Source of the DNA: JAHCHG01 sp041745765
GTDB lineage: Bacteria; Acidobacteriota; Blastocatellia; Pyrinomonadales; Pyrinomonadaceae
Length of the DNA stretch: 59,146 nt
Direction: 5' to 3'
Assembly: GCA_041745765.1 (NCBI GenBank)
Contig: JBGTIH010000006.1
Coordinates: forward strand, 1 to 59,146
Positions 7,994 to 16,429 of this stretch are shown piece by piece. The notes below the pieces were generated by a model that was not told the DNA's origin, made no database searches, and saw only the letters and a list, made by a program, of their open reading frames with translations. The position numbers and the translations under genes are program-made. Every line of letters starts with the position of its first letter. Positions within the stretch are counted from its first letter, which is position 1.

Positions 7994-8704
7994 ATGAAAC
8001 GTGTTTTAATCATTAAGTTGAAATGCTTGTTATTAGTGAGTTTCCTTTTATCTATTGGATGTGGAGTCGAATCGTTCAACTCTACTGATTTAATGAAAAA
8101 TGAAACTCAAAAATTATCTTGTAAAGATAATTTTGATAAGGCATTCATTGATGAGCTTTCAGATTCTATCTTGGCGCAAGTCGAAAAAGAAACTGCTGAT
8201 AAAACTCTTCCCATTTCAGATTCAAATGAAACTTATACGGATGCGGAAATTTTGTTAAGTCCAAAATGGTTAAAGAGGCTAGGCGATGATGCAACATATT
8301 TTATTAATCTCAATAAAGGACTAAACGAACAAAGAGTTGCTCTTTTAAAGATAAATGAAAGTAAGGCTGAAAACGGGGTTGTAATGAGTTCCTGCCGATT
8401 GGATGACGATGGAAGACTTGATGTTACTTTTACTATGCACGACGGCGTTACAAGCAATTTTCCTAATTTAGTGGAAAGTTACAACAATGCAGTAACAAAA
8501 CGTAATGCTAGTTTTGAAGAAAAAAAAATTAGCTTCCAAAATGACTTTGAAGGGACAAGTTACATTATTAAGTTAAAAAAAGATGCCAAGGAAATTAAAT
8601 CAGATTCATTAAATAGAAAGGCTGATTCAGACTATTTACAAAATTTGTATCAAAGCCGGATAAAAAATCTACTAATTTTTTCAAGGGGTAAAAATGAGCA
8701 ATAA
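7994..8704 (+). CDS. Hypothetical lipoprotein inserted in the aldehyde oxidoreductase operon
   Basis: 236 residues with a lipoprotein signal ending L-S-I-G-C (near residue 23). The mature part is polar and helical-looking, with no recognised domain. Codon use and base composition are strikingly AT-rich compared with the genes on both sides, so it was probably acquired separately. It lies 32 bp after paoB and its end overlaps the start of the second Mo subunit by 11 bp, so it is transcribed and possibly translated as part of the operon. A periplasmic or membrane-attached lipoprotein would be in the same compartment as the exported oxidoreductase, but its role is unknown. Confidence 0.7.
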   Translation: MKRVLIIKLKCLLLVSFLLSIGCGVESFNSTDLMKNETQKLSCKDNFDKAFIDELSDSILAQVEKETADKTLPISDSNETYTDAEILLSPKWLKRLGDDATYFINLNKGLNEQRVALLKINESKAENGVVMSSCRLDDDGRLDVTFTMHDGVTSNFPNLVESYNNAVTKRNASFEEKKISFQNDFEGTSYIIKLKKDAKEIKSDSLNRKADSDYLQNLYQSRIKNLLIFSRGKNEQ

Positions 8705-10817
8705 AGTAAAAACAATCGGCGAAGCGATAAGTAGAATTGACGGGTTTTTGAAAGTTACCGGAACGGCGAATTATGCGACGGATTTTCCGGTAGCAAACGC
8801 GGCGCACGGGTATCTTTTTAAGAGCGAAACCGCTGCCGGGAAAATTCTCGACATTGACACGTCCGCGGCAGAAAAAGCGGCGGGCGTAATCGCCGTCATC
8901 ACGCATAAAAATACTTTGAAAGTAACGGTTTCAAGGGCTTTGCGCGGCGGCGCGATTTTGCAGGACGCGAATATCGAATATTTCGGCGAAAACATCGGCG
9001 TTGTCATTGCCGAAACTTTTGAACAGGCGCGGTATGCGGCGGATTTGGTCAAAGTTACTTACGAAAAAGCGGCGGGAAAAATTGATTTTGAAAAGGAAAA
9101 AAGTTCTGCCATCGCTTCAACCGAGCGACCGGACGATCTGCGCGGCGATTTTGACAAGGCTTTTCAAGCGGCGGAAGTTAAAGTTGACGAAATTTACGAA
9201 ACGCCGATCGAGCATCACCAGCCGATGGCGCCGCACGCGACCGTTGCCATTTGGGAAGGCGAAGACAAATTGACGGTTTATAACGAATCGCAGATCGTCA
9301 ACGGCGTGCAGGGCGCGCTTGCCGCGACATTCGGGTTAAAACCGGACAACGTGCGCGTGATTACGCCGCATATCGGCGGCGGTTTCGGTTCGAAAGGCGG
9401 CGCGTGGGGACACGTCGTGATCGCCGCGATTGCCGCGAAAATGACGCGCCGCCCCGTAAAATTGGCTCTGACGCGTAATATGATGGTCAACTCCGTGGGC
9501 TTGCGCCAGAAAAACGTGCAGCATCTGAAACTCGGTGCCACGAAAGACGGAAAACTGACGGCGATCGCGCATGAAACAACGACGCACACCGCGATAGATT
9601 CGCAATTTGTCGAAGCGTGCGGCGATGTTTCAAAAATGATGTATGACGCACCGAACGCAAAAATCACATACCGCGTCGCGCCGATGAATGTGATTTCACC
9701 GACCTTTACGCGCGGTCCGGGTAAAGCTCCGGGCAGCTTCGCGCTGGAGTCGGCGATTGACGAACTCGCCTACAAATTGAAAATCGATCCGGTCGAATTC
9801 CGCATCAAAAACGAACCCGCGAAAGATCCTTCAAACGGAAAACCGTGGTCGTCGCGCTCACTCATTGATTGTCTGCGGGAAGGCGCGGCAAAATTCGGCT
9901 GGGAAAAACGCAAATTAGAACCGCGTTCGTATCGGCAGGGAAATTATCTGATCGGCTACGGCGTGGCTTGCGGCACATATCCGGCGCGACAGCGCGATAC
10001 GTCGGCGCTCGTCAAACTCAGGCGAAACGGCGACGATGTCAGCGCAAGCATCGAACTTGCCGCTTCCGATCTCGGAACGGGAACAAACACGATCATCGCG
10101 CAGACGGCGGCGGAAACGCTCAATTTGCCGATCAATAAGATCGGCGTAAAGATCGGCGATTCCGATTTGCCTCCGGCGGCGGGTTCGGTCGGATCGGTCG
10201 GCGCGGCGAGTTTTGCCAACGCCGTCTATGAAGGGTGTTTGAAAGCTCTAAATGAATTACAGGCGAAAACGAATTTGAATTGGTTTGCCCCGCCGACCGT
10301 TTTGCAATTGATGGAAGCGGCGAATTTAAACGAATTCGAAACACGGGTTGATGCCAAACCGCCGGGGAACGTTAATGATTATTCGTCGCATTCTTTTAAC
10401 GCCAATTTCGCCGAAGTCCGCGTTGACGCTTCGACCGGAATGGTCAGAGTCGAGCGTTTTGTCGGCGCGACCGCCGCCGGACGGATTTTGAATCCGAAAA
10501 TGGCGCATTCGCAGATGATCGGCGGCGCGATCTGGGGAATCGGAATGGCTCTGCACGAAGACGCTCTGCTCGATCCGCGAATGGGAAATTTTGCGACGCG
10601 CTCGTTTGCCGATTATCACATTCCGGCGCATCTCGACATCGGCGAAATGGAAACCGTTTTTATCCGTGAAGAAGATACAATCGTCAATAAACTCGGTGTC
10701 AAAGGCATCGGCGAAGTCGGTATCACCGGAGTCGCCGCGGCAGTCGCCAACGCAATTTTCAATGCGACCGGAAAGCGCGTCCGCACATTGCCGATTACGC
10801 CGGATAAATTGATTTGA
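8694..10817 (+). CDS. Molybdenum hydroxylase large subunit (PaoC-like), copy 2
   Basis: 707 residues, same family and layout as 3760-5934. It has the standard GGGFGSKGG molybdopterin-binding motif, TRGPGKAPGSFALESAIDEL, and GVKGIGEVGITG with the catalytic Glu. Long stretches match copy 1 (for example AAKFGWEKRKLEPRS), so the two are paralogues. The central catalytic region differs more, suggesting different substrates. The ATG at 8694 overlaps the end of the lipoprotein gene. Each copy could pair with the single PaoA/PaoB set encoded between them, giving alternative enzymes, or both could sit in one complex. Confidence 0.9.
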   Translation: MSNKVKTIGEAISRIDGFLKVTGTANYATDFPVANAAHGYLFKSETAAGKILDIDTSAAEKAAGVIAVITHKNTLKVTVSRALRGGAILQDANIEYFGENIGVVIAETFEQARYAADLVKVTYEKAAGKIDFEKEKSSAIASTERPDDLRGDFDKAFQAAEVKVDEIYETPIEHHQPMAPHATVAIWEGEDKLTVYNESQIVNGVQGALAATFGLKPDNVRVITPHIGGGFGSKGGAWGHVVIAAIAAKMTRRPVKLALTRNMMVNSVGLRQKNVQHLKLGATKDGKLTAIAHETTTHTAIDSQFVEACGDVSKMMYDAPNAKITYRVAPMNVISPTFTRGPGKAPGSFALESAIDELAYKLKIDPVEFRIKNEPAKDPSNGKPWSSRSLIDCLREGAAKFGWEKRKLEPRSYRQGNYLIGYGVACGTYPARQRDTSALVKLRRNGDDVSASIELAASDLGTGTNTIIAQTAAETLNLPINKIGVKIGDSDLPPAAGSVGSVGAASFANAVYEGCLKALNELQAKTNLNWFAPPTVLQLMEAANLNEFETRVDAKPPGNVNDYSSHSFNANFAEVRVDASTGMVRVERFVGATAAGRILNPKMAHSQMIGGAIWGIGMALHEDALLDPRMGNFATRSFADYHIPAHLDIGEMETVFIREEDTIVNKLGVKGIGEVGITGVAAAVANAIFNATGKRVRTLPITPDKLI

Positions 10818-10827
10818 AGAAATTTTG

Positions 10828-10902
10828 CCCACGAATCACACGAATGGACACGAATAATTTTTTTTATCAAAAATATTCGTGAAAATTAGTGTTATTAGTG
10901 GG
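10828..10902. repeat. Inverted word repeat (CACGAAT)
   Basis: The left arm (10828-10858) has three CACGAAT words spaced 9-10 nt. The right arm (10874-10902) is an imperfect reverse complement ending AGTGGG. It lies directly after the stop of the second Mo subunit and could form a hairpin in the mRNA. Confidence 0.6.
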
Positions 10903-10930
10903 TAAAAATAAAAAATCCGAATCCGAATCA

Positions 10931-11010
10931 GTATAGCGAGCGGTAGCGAGTAGCCTTGTCATAAATCAACTTGATTTTAGATTAAACAGACTCACTACCG
11001 TTCGCTATAC
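10931..11010. repeat. REP-like inverted repeat, family with GCGAGCGG core
   Basis: The arms 10931-10951 and 10990-11010 are 21 bp each and complementary except for two positions (GTATAGCGAGCGG against CCGTTCGCTATAC). The element at 31119-31242 has related arms and the same flank (CCGATTTAA), so they may belong to one dispersed family. No transposase lies nearby. Confidence 0.7.
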
Positions 11011-11046
11011 CGATTTAACTATTATAAAACAGGTAGAATTTACAAA

Positions 11047-12174
11047 TTGTCAAAAGAAATACAACAAATCATCAATAAGTTAAAGACTTTTTCGCCGGAA
11101 GAAAAAAATATTCTGGCAACGGTCATTGACTTAAAAGGTTCGGGTTATCGCCTTCCGGGAGCGAAAATGCTGATCGCTGGAAATGGCGACGCGTTTGGAA
11201 CGGTTTCGGGCGGTTGTCTCGAATCCGACGTTTTAGAGCGGGCGCGAAAAATTCTGAAAACCGGAAAAGCCGAGATTTTAACCTACGACACGACCGAAAA
11301 CAGAGATTCGGTTTTTTCGCTCAATATGGGCTGCAGCGGAGTTGTCAGTATTTTGATCGAACCCGTAAATGCCGGAAATATTTTGTTAGAACGCTGGCAA
11401 AATGCGATTGAACAAAGGAAACGTCAAATGATCGCCACGCTCGTTTCGACTGATTCCGAAATTCAAATCGGCGGCAGAATTTTTTATAAAGAAAGCGGGC
11501 AATTTTATTTTGATAATCTGCCGGATTTTTTTAAAGATTTTCGGGAAATTAAAAAGTTTTGTATTAAATTTTTTGAAAATAATGAAGCGGCGAAAACTTT
11601 TGAATTTGAAGATGAAAACGGAAGATTCGAATTCTTTTTTGAAAACATCGATCCGTTGCTCCAGCTTTTAATATTCGGCGCAGGGTTCGATGCGATTCCG
11701 CTTGCCGATTTTGCGAAAAGCTTGGGCTGGCGCGTTTCGCTCATAGATCACCGCGCCGCTTTTGCAACTAAAGAAAGATTTCCAAAAGCAGACGAAATTA
11801 TAGTTTCGCATCCCGAAGATTTGAACGGAAATTTAACGGTAAAAAAAGATGCGGTCGCCGTCGTGATGACGCATAATTACGAAAAAGACCGCAAGATAAT
11901 AAAGTTTTTGTTAAAATGGAAATTAAGATATATCGGTGCGCTCGGACCGAAACGCCGGACGGAAAAAATTCTCGAAGAATTAAAAGCGGAGGGTTTCGAT
12001 CTTGAAAATTCAAAACTCGAAAATCTATATGCGCCGATTGGTCTGGACATCGGCGCGGATACGCCGGAATCAATCGCTCTGGCGGTCATTGCCGAGATAA
12101 AAAGCGTTTTATCAAAAAGACGCGGCGGATTTTTGCGCGAGCGGAAGGGTTCGATCTACGGTCGAAATTCATAA
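11047..12174 (+). CDS. XdhC/CoxI family maturation factor (PaoD-like)
   Basis: 375 residues. The N-terminal XdhC_CoxI domain (GSGYRLPGAKMLI ... GTVSGGCLESDV, about 30-65) is followed by a Rossmann-type XdhC_C domain (LLIFGAGFDAIPLADFAK near 215, then VVMTHNYEKD and YIGALGPKRR). XdhC proteins bind the molybdenum cofactor, hold it for sulfuration and insert it into the apo-enzyme. PaoD does this for PaoABC. The start appears to be TTG at 11047 (SKEIQQ); no ATG fits before the conserved region. It lies about 230 bp after the second Mo subunit, separated by two inverted-repeat elements, so it may have its own promoter. Confidence 0.87.
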   Translation: MSKEIQQIINKLKTFSPEEKNILATVIDLKGSGYRLPGAKMLIAGNGDAFGTVSGGCLESDVLERARKILKTGKAEILTYDTTENRDSVFSLNMGCSGVVSILIEPVNAGNILLERWQNAIEQRKRQMIATLVSTDSEIQIGGRIFYKESGQFYFDNLPDFFKDFREIKKFCIKFFENNEAAKTFEFEDENGRFEFFFENIDPLLQLLIFGAGFDAIPLADFAKSLGWRVSLIDHRAAFATKERFPKADEIIVSHPEDLNGNLTVKKDAVAVVMTHNYEKDRKIIKFLLKWKLRYIGALGPKRRTEKILEELKAEGFDLENSKLENLYAPIGLDIGADTPESIALAVIAEIKSVLSKRRGGFLRERKGSIYGRNS

Positions 12175-12185
12175 AATATAAAGTT

Positions 12186-12458
12186 ATGGAATGGAAAATT
12201 TTTTGGACGGCGTTTGCCACGCTTTTTTTAGCGGAACTCGGCGATAAAACGCAGCTTGCCGTCATTACGATGACAAGCAAAACGAATGCGGCGGTTTCGG
12301 TATTTTTAGGCGCGGCTCTGGCTCTGGTTTTGGTCACGCTTCTGGGCGTATTGTTCGGTTCGGTCATTACGAGCTATGTTCCGACCGAATGGCTGCAGCG
12401 CATCGTCGCCGCCGCCTTTATTATTATCGGGATTTTGATGCTTTTCGGAAAAATCTGA
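12186..12458 (+). CDS. Half-size GDT1/TMEM165 (UPF0016) membrane transporter
   Basis: 90 residues with three hydrophobic segments. It has the family signature E-L-G-D-K-T-Q near residue 17 in the first helix. The UPF0016 family transports divalent cations (Mn2+/Ca2+ in characterised members) and normally carries two such motifs. Single-motif bacterial versions are about this length and are thought to work as dimers. It starts 11 bp after the XdhC-like gene and probably shares its transcript. Confidence 0.85.
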   Translation: MEWKIFWTAFATLFLAELGDKTQLAVITMTSKTNAAVSVFLGAALALVLVTLLGVLFGSVITSYVPTEWLQRIVAAAFIIIGILMLFGKI

Positions 12459-12543
12459 CGAGTTTTTCCCGAAAACACTTTATTTTGTCCCACGATTCGT
12501 TTTATTATCTTAATTATCCGAAAAATCTAAGGTTTTAACAAAA

Positions 12544-15500
12544 ATGAAAAAACGAATCGCGCTGATGCTGACGCTTTTTATCGGCTCACTATTTTTTGCT
12601 CATCATCAAACGGTTGAAAGTAAAAAATTTCAGAATTCAAATAAAAACCGGGAAAAAGTTTTTACCGAACTCACGCCGCAGGTCGTGCGCGCCGCCGCAT
12701 TCGGTGTTTCGGCAAAAGTGAGCAGTTTCGCGCCCGCGCAGCCCGAAGCCGATAAACTCAGCCGCCGCATGGGACGCGCCGAAGAACAAGCGCGAACCGT
12801 GCCGAATAAAATGCCTTTCCGCAAACAGATCGAAGGCGCGACGCACGATTTGGACGCGGCTTTGGCAAATTTTTCGGGCGCGCAGATGCCCGCGCCCGCG
12901 CGTTCCTTTGAAGGAATTTCGAGCAATGATAATTTTGCCGCCTACGGTTTTCGCATCCTGCCGCCCGATCCGAACGGCGATGTCGGGCTGAATCATTATG
13001 TTCAGACGGTCAATCTGCTGACACGCGTTTTTGATAAAAACGGCAATGCGCTCACGCCGCCTTTCAGATTAAGCAGTATTTTTTCGACGCTCGGCACGCC
13101 GTGTTCGATGCGCGACGACGGCGATCCGATTGTGCTTTACGATGCGCTTGCCGACCGCTGGCTTTTAAGTCAATTCTGCAACAATTTCCCGCCGTTTCGC
13201 CAGATGATCGCCGTATCGCAAACGAGCGATCCGACCGGCGCGTATTACGTTTATGAATTCGTAATGCCGAATAATAAAATCAACGATTACCCGAAGTTCG
13301 GCGTTTGGCACGACGCTTTTTATATGTCAACCGATGAATTTTTCGGCGGAGATTACGCCGGTTCGGGCGCGTTTGCCTTTGACCGCGAAAAAATGCTGAC
13401 GGGCGATCCGACGGCAAGCTACATTTATTTCGATCTGTCTTCGCCGACGACGCAGAGAATCGGCGGGCTTTTGCCGGCGGATTTGGACGGCTTGAATCCG
13501 CCGCCGCCGGATGCGCCGCATCTTTTCGTCGGCTATACGGCAACCGAATACGGCGATCCGCAAGACGCGATCCGGCTTTTTAATTTCCGCGCCGATTTCG
13601 CCAATCCAAACAATTCGACGTTTGCCGAACGAAGCGAAAGCCCGCTGCCGGTCGCCGCTTTCGATCCGACAAGTCCTTTCGGACGCGATGATATTTCGCA
13701 GCCGCCGCCGGGCGAACGGCTCGATTCGCAATCCGACCGTTTGATGTATCGCGTTGCTTACCGCAATTTCGGCACGCACGAATCAATCATTTTTAATCAG
13801 ACGGTGCGCGTTTCGCCCGTTGATCAAATCTATCGCGCCGGAGTTCGCGTTTATGAACTGAGAAAAGCGAACGGAATTTTCAGTGTCAACGAACAGGCGA
13901 CCGTTGGCGGCAGCGATGTCAGCCGCTGGATGGCGAGCGCAGCGCAGGATTGGCAGGGAAATATCGCCGTCGGCTACAGTTTCGGCAGCGAAGATAGACC
14001 GCCTTCGATCCTTTATACGGGAAAATCGGCAAGCGACCCGACCGGAACTTTTCGCAATGAAAATGCGCTGGTTTTCGGAACGGGTGTGCAGAAAGCCTTC
14101 GGTTTTCGCTGGGGCGATTATACGGCGATGAATTCCGATCCGTCAGATGGTTGCACGTTTTGGATGACGAATCAATATTACACATTTGAAAGTCAGGAAG
14201 AGAGCGATTTCGGCTGGTTGACGCGTATTGGCGCATTTAAATTCGACGAATGCACCGCCGCGCCGAGCGCGACGATTCAGGGTGTTATAACGAATGCAGC
14301 AAATGGTCAGCCGATATCCGGCGCAAAAATTAAAACGGCTTCGGGAATTTTTCGCACGTCTGATGAGGGCGGAAATTACGGCTCGATCAGGCTTGCGCCG
14401 AATCAATACGTTTTAACGGTTTCGGCAGACGGTTTTCGTTCGCAAACCGTCACCGTCAATGCGCCGAACGGCGCGAATATCACGCAGAATTTCGCGCTCG
14501 AACCGACCGCCGTTCTGCAAAATGCCGGAACGGAAATTACGGCGGAAAGCTGTGCGGTGAATAAAGCGGTCGAACCCGGCGAAACCGTTACGCTAAATAT
14601 TGCGCTAAACAATACGGGCGCGATTAACACGACTAATTTGGTTGCAACGCTTTTGCCGGAAAACGGCGTGATAAATCCTTCCGCGCCGCAAAATTACGGC
14701 GCGTTGATCGTAAATGGCGCAAGCATTTCGCGTCCTTTTACGTTCACGGTTACTCCGAATTTCGCCTGCGGCGGTATTTTGACGCTTGTTTTGCAGTTAA
14801 ATGACGGCGCGGAAGACCTCGGCGAAGTTTCGATACATTTACAGACCGGCGTTCCGCGCATCGCTCTTGCGGAAGATTTCGATAATTTTCCGCTCCCCGA
14901 TCTGCCGCCGAATTGGACGACCGGTGCGACCGGAGGACAGATAATCTGGAAAGTTACGGAAGAGCGTTTTCAATCGCCGCCGAATGCGGTTTTTTCGCCC
15001 GCGCCGCGCACAGCCGGTTTGAACGAACTCGTTACGCCCGTTTTTCAAATTACTTCGCCGAATGCCGAGATCAGTTTTCAAAACTGGTATGAACTCGAAA
15101 CGACATTTTTGCGCAACAGACTTTATGACGGTTCGGTGATGGAAATCAAAATCGGCGCGAATGACTGGCGAGATATAGAAGTCGCCGGCGGCGCGTTTTT
15201 ATCGGGCGGATATGACGGCGTGATTGATACCTGCTGTCAAAATCCGCTCGGCGGACGGCGCGGTTGGTCGGGCAGAAGCGGCACGGCGCAAACTTCGCAA
15301 TTTATTACTTCGCGGGCAAAACTTCCCACCTCCGCCGCCGGACAAAACGTGCAGATGCGCTGGCGCGTCGGCACGGACATCGGCACTTTCCGCGAAGGTC
15401 AATACCTCGACGATATTGTGGTAAATGACGGATTCGTTTGTAGTTGTCAGATTTCGCAGACAAATCGTGCGCCGTTTGATTTCGATGGCGACGGGAAAAC

Positions 15501-16311
15501 CGATCTGAGCGTTTTTCGTCCGTCGGATGCGCCGGACGCACCGGATTTCTTTATTGAAAATAGTTCGAACAATTCGTTTTCGGGCGCGGCTTGGGGAAGC
15601 GTCGGCGATCTCGCCGTTAATGCCGATTTTGACGGCGACGGCAAAACCGATTTCGCCGTTTTTCGTCCGTCAACGCGCACGTGGTTTATTTTGCGCTCGG
15701 CGGACAACACGATTTTTACGCTGAATTACGGACTTGCTCAGGACAAACTCGTTCCCGCCGATTATGACGGCGACGGAAAAGCCGACATTGCAGTTTATCG
15801 CCCGTCGGACGGAAGCTGGTATATTCGCCGAAGTTCGGACGGACAAACGAGCGTTACGCGATTCGGTGTTGCCGAAGATTTGCCTGTGCAGGCGGATTTT
15901 GACGGCGACGGGAAAGCCGACATCGCCGTTTTTCGCCCGTCAAGCGGTTTCTGGTATATTTTGCGCTCGTCGGACAGCGTGGCGGCGATTCTGCCGTTCG
16001 GTTTGAGCGGCGACAAACCGGTTGCCGGAGATTTTGACGGCGACGGGAAAGCCGACATCGCTGTTTTTCGTCCTTCGGACAGAATTTGGTATATTCTGCA
16101 AAGTTCGCAGGGTTTTACTGCCGTTCAATTCGGTTTGAGCGAAGATAAACCTCTGCAAGCGGATTTTGACGGCGACGGCAAACGCGATGTGGCAGTTTTT
16201 CGTCCAAGCACGGGCGTTTGGTATTATCTGAAAAGTTCCGACGGAAATTTTATCGCAAAACAGTTCGGAATAAGCACGGATACGCCCGTTCCTTCGATTT
16301 TCGTATATTAA
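12544..16311 (+). CDS. Large secreted protein with carboxypeptidase-regulatory domain and six FG-GAP/VCBS repeats
   Basis: 1255 residues with an N-terminal signal peptide. Residues about 130-570 form a region that may be a beta-propeller with no catalytic motif seen. About 580-655 is a carboxypeptidase-regulatory-like (Ig-like) domain (IQGVITNAANGQPISGAKI). About 660-790 is a CARDB/DUF11-like segment. About 800-985 resembles a jelly-roll/MAM-like binding domain. The C-terminus (about 990-1255) holds six repeats of D-[FY]-D-G-D-G-K-x-D-x-x-V-[FY]-R-P-S, each a likely Ca2+-binding loop, and ends PVPSIFVY. It should be extracellular or surface-bound. The same six-repeat terminal module occurs in 52656-54260. 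Confidence 0.8.
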   Translation: MKKRIALMLTLFIGSLFFAHHQTVESKKFQNSNKNREKVFTELTPQVVRAAAFGVSAKVSSFAPAQPEADKLSRRMGRAEEQARTVPNKMPFRKQIEGATHDLDAALANFSGAQMPAPARSFEGISSNDNFAAYGFRILPPDPNGDVGLNHYVQTVNLLTRVFDKNGNALTPPFRLSSIFSTLGTPCSMRDDGDPIVLYDALADRWLLSQFCNNFPPFRQMIAVSQTSDPTGAYYVYEFVMPNNKINDYPKFGVWHDAFYMSTDEFFGGDYAGSGAFAFDREKMLTGDPTASYIYFDLSSPTTQRIGGLLPADLDGLNPPPPDAPHLFVGYTATEYGDPQDAIRLFNFRADFANPNNSTFAERSESPLPVAAFDPTSPFGRDDISQPPPGERLDSQSDRLMYRVAYRNFGTHESIIFNQTVRVSPVDQIYRAGVRVYELRKANGIFSVNEQATVGGSDVSRWMASAAQDWQGNIAVGYSFGSEDRPPSILYTGKSASDPTGTFRNENALVFGTGVQKAFGFRWGDYTAMNSDPSDGCTFWMTNQYYTFESQEESDFGWLTRIGAFKFDECTAAPSATIQGVITNAANGQPISGAKIKTASGIFRTSDEGGNYGSIRLAPNQYVLTVSADGFRSQTVTVNAPNGANITQNFALEPTAVLQNAGTEITAESCAVNKAVEPGETVTLNIALNNTGAINTTNLVATLLPENGVINPSAPQNYGALIVNGASISRPFTFTVTPNFACGGILTLVLQLNDGAEDLGEVSIHLQTGVPRIALAEDFDNFPLPDLPPNWTTGATGGQIIWKVTEERFQSPPNAVFSPAPRTAGLNELVTPVFQITSPNAEISFQNWYELETTFLRNRLYDGSVMEIKIGANDWRDIEVAGGAFLSGGYDGVIDTCCQNPLGGRRGWSGRSGTAQTSQFITSRAKLPTSAAGQNVQMRWRVGTDIGTFREGQYLDDIVVNDGFVCSCQISQTNRAPFDFDGDGKTDLSVFRPSDAPDAPDFFIENSSNNSFSGAAWGSVGDLAVNADFDGDGKTDFAVFRPSTRTWFILRSADNTIFTLNYGLAQDKLVPADYDGDGKADIAVYRPSDGSWYIRRSSDGQTSVTRFGVAEDLPVQADFDGDGKADIAVFRPSSGFWYILRSSDSVAAILPFGLSGDKPVAGDFDGDGKADIAVFRPSDRIWYILQSSQGFTAVQFGLSEDKPLQADFDGDGKRDVAVFRPSTGVWYYLKSSDGNFIAKQFGISTDTPVPSIFVY

Positions 16312-16429
16312 ATTTTGCTTAATATTGAATTTTGAAATACATTTATTAGCCGAATTGTGTTAAAAGTTTAAGTTGCCGACAATTTTATATAACCCCCGAT
16401 TTTTAGTTCAAACAAGGAAAATTTATTTA

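Noticed and set aside
12637..12996. Antisense open frames inside large genes (for example opposite the FG-GAP protein)
   Set aside because: They are shadows of the codon pattern of the sense gene; their translations are Arg-rich and without domain features.
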